A DNA stretch of 64,000 bases from CAZUMW01 sp964621615 (GTDB taxonomy: Bacteria > Desulfobacterota > WTBG01 > CAIYCZ01 > CAIRTM01): positions 33,718-97,717 of the forward strand of contig CAZUMW010000013.1 of the NCBI GenBank assembly GCA_964621615.1, written 5' to 3'. Below the pieces are notes generated by a model. It was not told where the DNA came from and did not search any database. It was given only the letters and a program-made list of their open reading frames with translations. Below are positions 61,154 through 64,000 of the stretch, in pieces (position 1 is the stretch's first letter; the number at the start of each line of letters is the position of its first letter). A program made the translations under genes and the position numbers.

Positions 61154-62455
61154 CTAAAGATTTCTCTTATCAAGAACGCGCACGGCCTTACCGGCGCTGC
61201 GCTCGATCGTCATCGGCTCGACAAGCGTCACTTTGGCGGATATGCCCAGCGCGCTGCGGAACCGGTCGTTAATGTGCTTTGACAGCTGATTCATTACTTT
61301 CAGTTCATCAGAGAAAATCTTCTCGTTGACCTCAACCATCACCTCTATTTCGTCAAGCGCTCCCGTGCGGTCAAGAACAATCTGATAGTGCGGCTCGGCA
61401 CCCTCAACGTCCATAAGCACCGCTTCTATCTGGGATGGAAACACGTTCACGCCCCGGACGATGAGCATGTCATCTGACCTGCCGGTCACTTTCTCCATCT
61501 TGACAAGCGTCCTCCCGCACCTGCAGCTGTCGCGGAACAGGCGCGTTATATCGCGCGAGCGGTAGCGGATGACCGGACACGCCTCCTTTGTAAGGGAGGT
61601 ATAGACTATCTCACCCTGCTCGCCCTCAGGAAGCACCTCGCCTGTTTCCGGGTCGATAATTTCAGCATAAAAGTGATCCTCAAAAATATGCAGCCCGCTT
61701 TTTTCTCTGCACTCGGCCGATACGCCGGGGCCGATAACCTCGCTCAGCCCGTAAATATCATAGGCCTCGATACCCAGCCGGGCCTCGATCTGCCGGCGCA
61801 TCGCATCCGTCCACGGCTCTGCGCCGAACACGCCGGCTCTGAGGCTGGTGCTGCGTATGTCAAAATCAGGTTTTTTGTTCTCAATATAGTCGGCGATGTT
61901 TAATGCATATGAGGGGGTGCAGGCAAGCATGGTCGTACCGAAATCTCTGATGAGCATCAGCTGGCGCTCGGTGTTGCCGCCTGAAATGGGCACTGTAACA
62001 GCACCGAGCTTTTCAGCGCCGTAGTGCAGCCCAAGCCCGCCGGTAAAAAGTCCGTATCCGTAGGCGACCTGGACGACATCCTGTGCGGAACCGCCGAACG
62101 ATGTCAGAGAGCGGGCCACAAGCTCTGCAAAGGTCTCAATATCGGTGCGGGTATAGCCGGCGACGGTTGCATTGCCCGTGGTTCCGGACGAGCAGTGCAC
62201 TCTGATCACATCGGATAGCGGCACGGCAAAAAGGCCGTACGGATAGCTGTCGCGCATTTCCTGCTTGCACAGAAACGGAATGCGCCGCATATCGTCAAAG
62301 GAAGTCAGCTGGCTGGGGTGAAAGCCCGCATCATCGAATTTCCGCCTGTATAATGCATTGTGATCGTAGGCATGCGCAACCGACCATTTAAGCCGCTCGA
62401 GCTGCAGATCGCGCAGGTCTTTGGGATTCATTGATTCACAGGTGCTGTTGAACAT
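61154..62455 (-). CDS. paaK: Phenylacetate-CoA ligase-type enzyme
   Basis: About 433 residues from ATG 62455 (AAGGAAAA upstream); the frame begins at 62539. AMP-forming ligase motifs: HCSSGTTGNATVAGYTRTD, YDIYGLSEVIGPGVSAEC and GRSDDMLIVRGVNVFPSQIE. It activates phenylacetate or other aryl acids with CoA, and reverses this in arylpyruvate fermentation/oxidation with IorAB to yield ATP. First gene of the four-gene operon. Confidence 0.93.
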   Translation of the reverse strand: MFNSTCESMNPKDLRDLQLERLKWSVAHAYDHNALYRRKFDDAGFHPSQLTSFDDMRRIPFLCKQEMRDSYPYGLFAVPLSDVIRVHCSSGTTGNATVAGYTRTDIETFAELVARSLTSFGGSAQDVVQVAYGYGLFTGGLGLHYGAEKLGAVTVPISGGNTERQLMLIRDFGTTMLACTPSYALNIADYIENKKPDFDIRSTSLRAGVFGAEPWTDAMRRQIEARLGIEAYDIYGLSEVIGPGVSAECREKSGLHIFEDHFYAEIIDPETGEVLPEGEQGEIVYTSLTKEACPVIRYRSRDITRLFRDSCRCGRTLVKMEKVTGRSDDMLIVRGVNVFPSQIEAVLMDVEGAEPHYQIVLDRTGALDEIEVMVEVNEKIFSDELKVMNQLSKHINDRFRSALGISAKVTLVEPMTIERSAGKAVRVLDKRNL

Positions 62456-62710
62456 GATTGCGTTTTCCTTGTGCTTTCGGCGGGGCAGGACCGGCAGGGA
62501 TGCAATGAATGATACCGTCGGCGTACCCGGCAGGTTCATATTCTGTACAAGTCCGTCTGTCTATCAGACACCCATTCTGATCAGCAGTACATATTATCCA
62601 TGTTTATCAGAGGGTTGTCAAGCAGGGCTGCAGTGCACACATAGTGCTTCTTTTCCTGCGCAGCATATGATATTACAAGCAGAAAACAACCGATAAAGGA
62701 GGGGGGCAAT

Positions 62711-63829
62711 ATGTATAGACACAATAAAATAACAGCCGCATGCATCGGGGTGGTTCTTCTCGCCTTTTTCTCCCTCAGCCCCTTAAGGCTGCACGCCGCG
62801 GACATTCGCATACTATTTCTGCACCACTCGACCGGCGAAGGCGTCTACTATGAAGGCGGCGTGCCGGATTGGATCGACAAATACAATTCAGGGCACGGGA
62901 ACGCATATCAGATAACTGAGCGCAACTATCCCGACTCTCCCTACGACTGGGCGAATTACCCGTACGATTACTGGAACCTGTGGATTAACGGCGCCTGCGA
63001 TTCAGGAAACCCGAGCATTGAATGCATCGATACGCTCTGCCGGGACTATGATGTGATCATCTACAAGCACTGCTTTCCCGGAGCGGCCATACAGGAAGAT
63101 ACCGGAACCCCGCAGGAAGGCTCACAAACAAAATCCCTTGAAAATTACAAGCTGTACTACCGGGCTCTCCGAGACATGATGGACAGCTACCCGGATACAG
63201 GGTTTATTCTGTGGACGCTCGCACCGCTTCACCGGCTGGCAACAACCGCCGATGAAGCCGAACGCGCCCGGCAGTTTGTCCACTGGGTACAAAACGACTT
63301 TCTGACCGAAGACGGAAAAGGCCATCCCAACATCGCCGTTTTTGACTTCTGGGGCATTGTGGCTGAAAGCGGCAGCAATCCGGCAAGAGGAAAAGAAAAC
63401 TGCCTGAAGTATGATTACGAGCAGAGCCACTTCAGCTCTGACTCACATCCCAACACAGCCGCAAACAAGGCAGCCGGCCCGGAGTTTGCCCGGTGCATTG
63501 TAAATACGGCAGACGCTCTTTTCGGCAGCGGCGCTCCGGACAACGAAACTCAGGATGCGGATAATGAAACCGGCGGCGGGGATCAAAACGCCGACTCCTG
63601 TGCGCTTGAGCAGGCGCTCGGCGGCGACGATCCACGCCTAAATGAGCTGCGGTCCTTTCGGGACACCGTTCTGCATAAAACAGCTTCGGGGAAAGCCCTG
63701 TGCAGGTTGTATTACCGATACGAGCCGCTGATAGGGAAGGCTCTGATACGCAGCAAGCTCCTTCGTATCTCAGTCAGACATAGTATAGACGTTTCACTGC
63801 CGGTGCTCCGCCGGTTAACGGACCGTTAG
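62711..63829 (+). CDS. Secreted SGNH-like protein with CFI-box-like C-terminus
   Basis: A 372-residue protein with signal peptide ending RLHA. The N-terminal part (ADIRILFLHHSTGEGVYYEG), with SSDSHPNTAANKAAGPEFAR near the end of the domain, suggests an SGNH/GDSL-like hydrolase, although the nucleophile block is atypical. Cys residues at CDSGNPSIECIDTLC could form disulphides. A Glu/Asp/Asn-rich linker (about residues 270-295) leads to Cys then ELRSFRDTVLHKTASGKAL and LYYRYEPLIGKAL, the same C-terminal pattern as in two other proteins of this window. Confidence 0.7.
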   Translation: MYRHNKITAACIGVVLLAFFSLSPLRLHAADIRILFLHHSTGEGVYYEGGVPDWIDKYNSGHGNAYQITERNYPDSPYDWANYPYDYWNLWINGACDSGNPSIECIDTLCRDYDVIIYKHCFPGAAIQEDTGTPQEGSQTKSLENYKLYYRALRDMMDSYPDTGFILWTLAPLHRLATTADEAERARQFVHWVQNDFLTEDGKGHPNIAVFDFWGIVAESGSNPARGKENCLKYDYEQSHFSSDSHPNTAANKAAGPEFARCIVNTADALFGSGAPDNETQDADNETGGGDQNADSCALEQALGGDDPRLNELRSFRDTVLHKTASGKALCRLYYRYEPLIGKALIRSKLLRISVRHSIDVSLPVLRRLTDR

Positions 63830-63848
63830 CATCGCTAACAGGCACATG

Positions 63849-64000
63849 CAATCATAACCTGCGGCAAAGCTGCAGGCCTGATTAATGAGCCGCTCTAAGC
63901 GGCTGCAAAAACAAACAACTCAAAGCAGTTGACAAACCGGGGCACTCTGCCCGTACTGTCATCACCGCCCCGACTGCGTGGTATTTTAACATCGTTACAA
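63849..64000. repeat. Dispersed repeat, copy 2 (cut by window end)
   Basis: More than 90% identical to 22725-22875 over 151 bases and placed, like that copy, right behind a plus-strand gene. It runs to the end of the window, so its true length is unknown. Confidence 0.85.

Noticed and set aside
1..64000. CRISPR array, tRNA or rRNA genes
   Set aside because: No regularly spaced repeats and no tRNA-like TTCRA/cloverleaf or rRNA sequence were seen on either strand by eye.

Overview
The window looks like a chromosomal segment of an anaerobic Gram-negative bacterium, most likely a sulfate-reducing member of the Desulfobacterota (former Deltaproteobacteria). This rests on gene content only: a TunR-like integrase/TOBE regulator, a FeoA-FeoA-FeoB locus with a DtxR-type regulator, a DUF1638/MetE-like/CobO corrinoid cluster, a PaaK-ACT-IorA-IorB arylpyruvate operon, four TonB-dependent receptors and two TonB/ExbB/ExbD sets. 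No rRNA, tRNA, prophage, intact insertion sequence or CRISPR array was seen.

Layout. 1-4.5 kb: 5' part of a secreted RHS/YD-repeat protein, a nitrilase-family hydrolase, a structured leader followed by a decayed transporter start, and an HU-type protein. 4.5-12 kb (minus strand): asd, a small tonB-exbD-exbB set, a 23-repeat DxDxDG protein, a SAM methyltransferase and an FmdE-like metal-binding protein. 12-17.3 kb (plus): an exported chlorophyllase-like hydrolase, a Tat-exported PLP enzyme, a secreted unknown and a TonB-dependent receptor. 17.5-22.7 kb: tunR-like regulator, an ABC importer that combines a ModC-like ATPase with a TauC/TauA-like permease and binding protein, and a TauE/SafE protein. 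22.7-28.3 kb: a dispersed repeat, a secreted small protein, a TonB receptor, an orphan TupA-like binding protein and a beta-propeller protein. 28.4-33 kb: a vapB-type antitoxin with a decayed vapC, a DtxR-type regulator, feoA-feoA-feoB and small Cys-rich proteins. 33-40.4 kb: a TonB2/TtpC-type operon ending with a TonB receptor. 40.4-48 kb: flavin/heme-type oxidases, DUF3795, two B12-controlled units, the corrinoid cluster and thyA. 48-50 kb: transposase remnant and a dead MASE1-GGDEF gene. 50-58.5 kb: B12 riboswitch, cobN, chlID-type subunit, B12 riboswitch and a btuB-like receptor. 58.5-62.5 kb: paaK-ACT-iorA-iorB. 62.7 kb to the end: a secreted SGNH-like protein and a second copy of the dispersed repeat.

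The common theme is metal and metal-cofactor acquisition: four cobalamin riboswitches, iron regulation with two TTAG-N6-CTAA operator candidates, and an oxyanion (tungstate/molybdate) set in which the tunR-like gene and the 23-28 kb receptor locus share an identical 13-bp upstream motif. The points most worth testing are the B12-controlled pair of unknown small proteins, the B12-controlled methyltransferase, the periplasmic PLP enzyme/esterase/receptor cluster, the tunR-linked hybrid importer, and a C-terminal domain shared by three otherwise unrelated secreted proteins. All functions are inferred by reading protein motifs; no database search was run.
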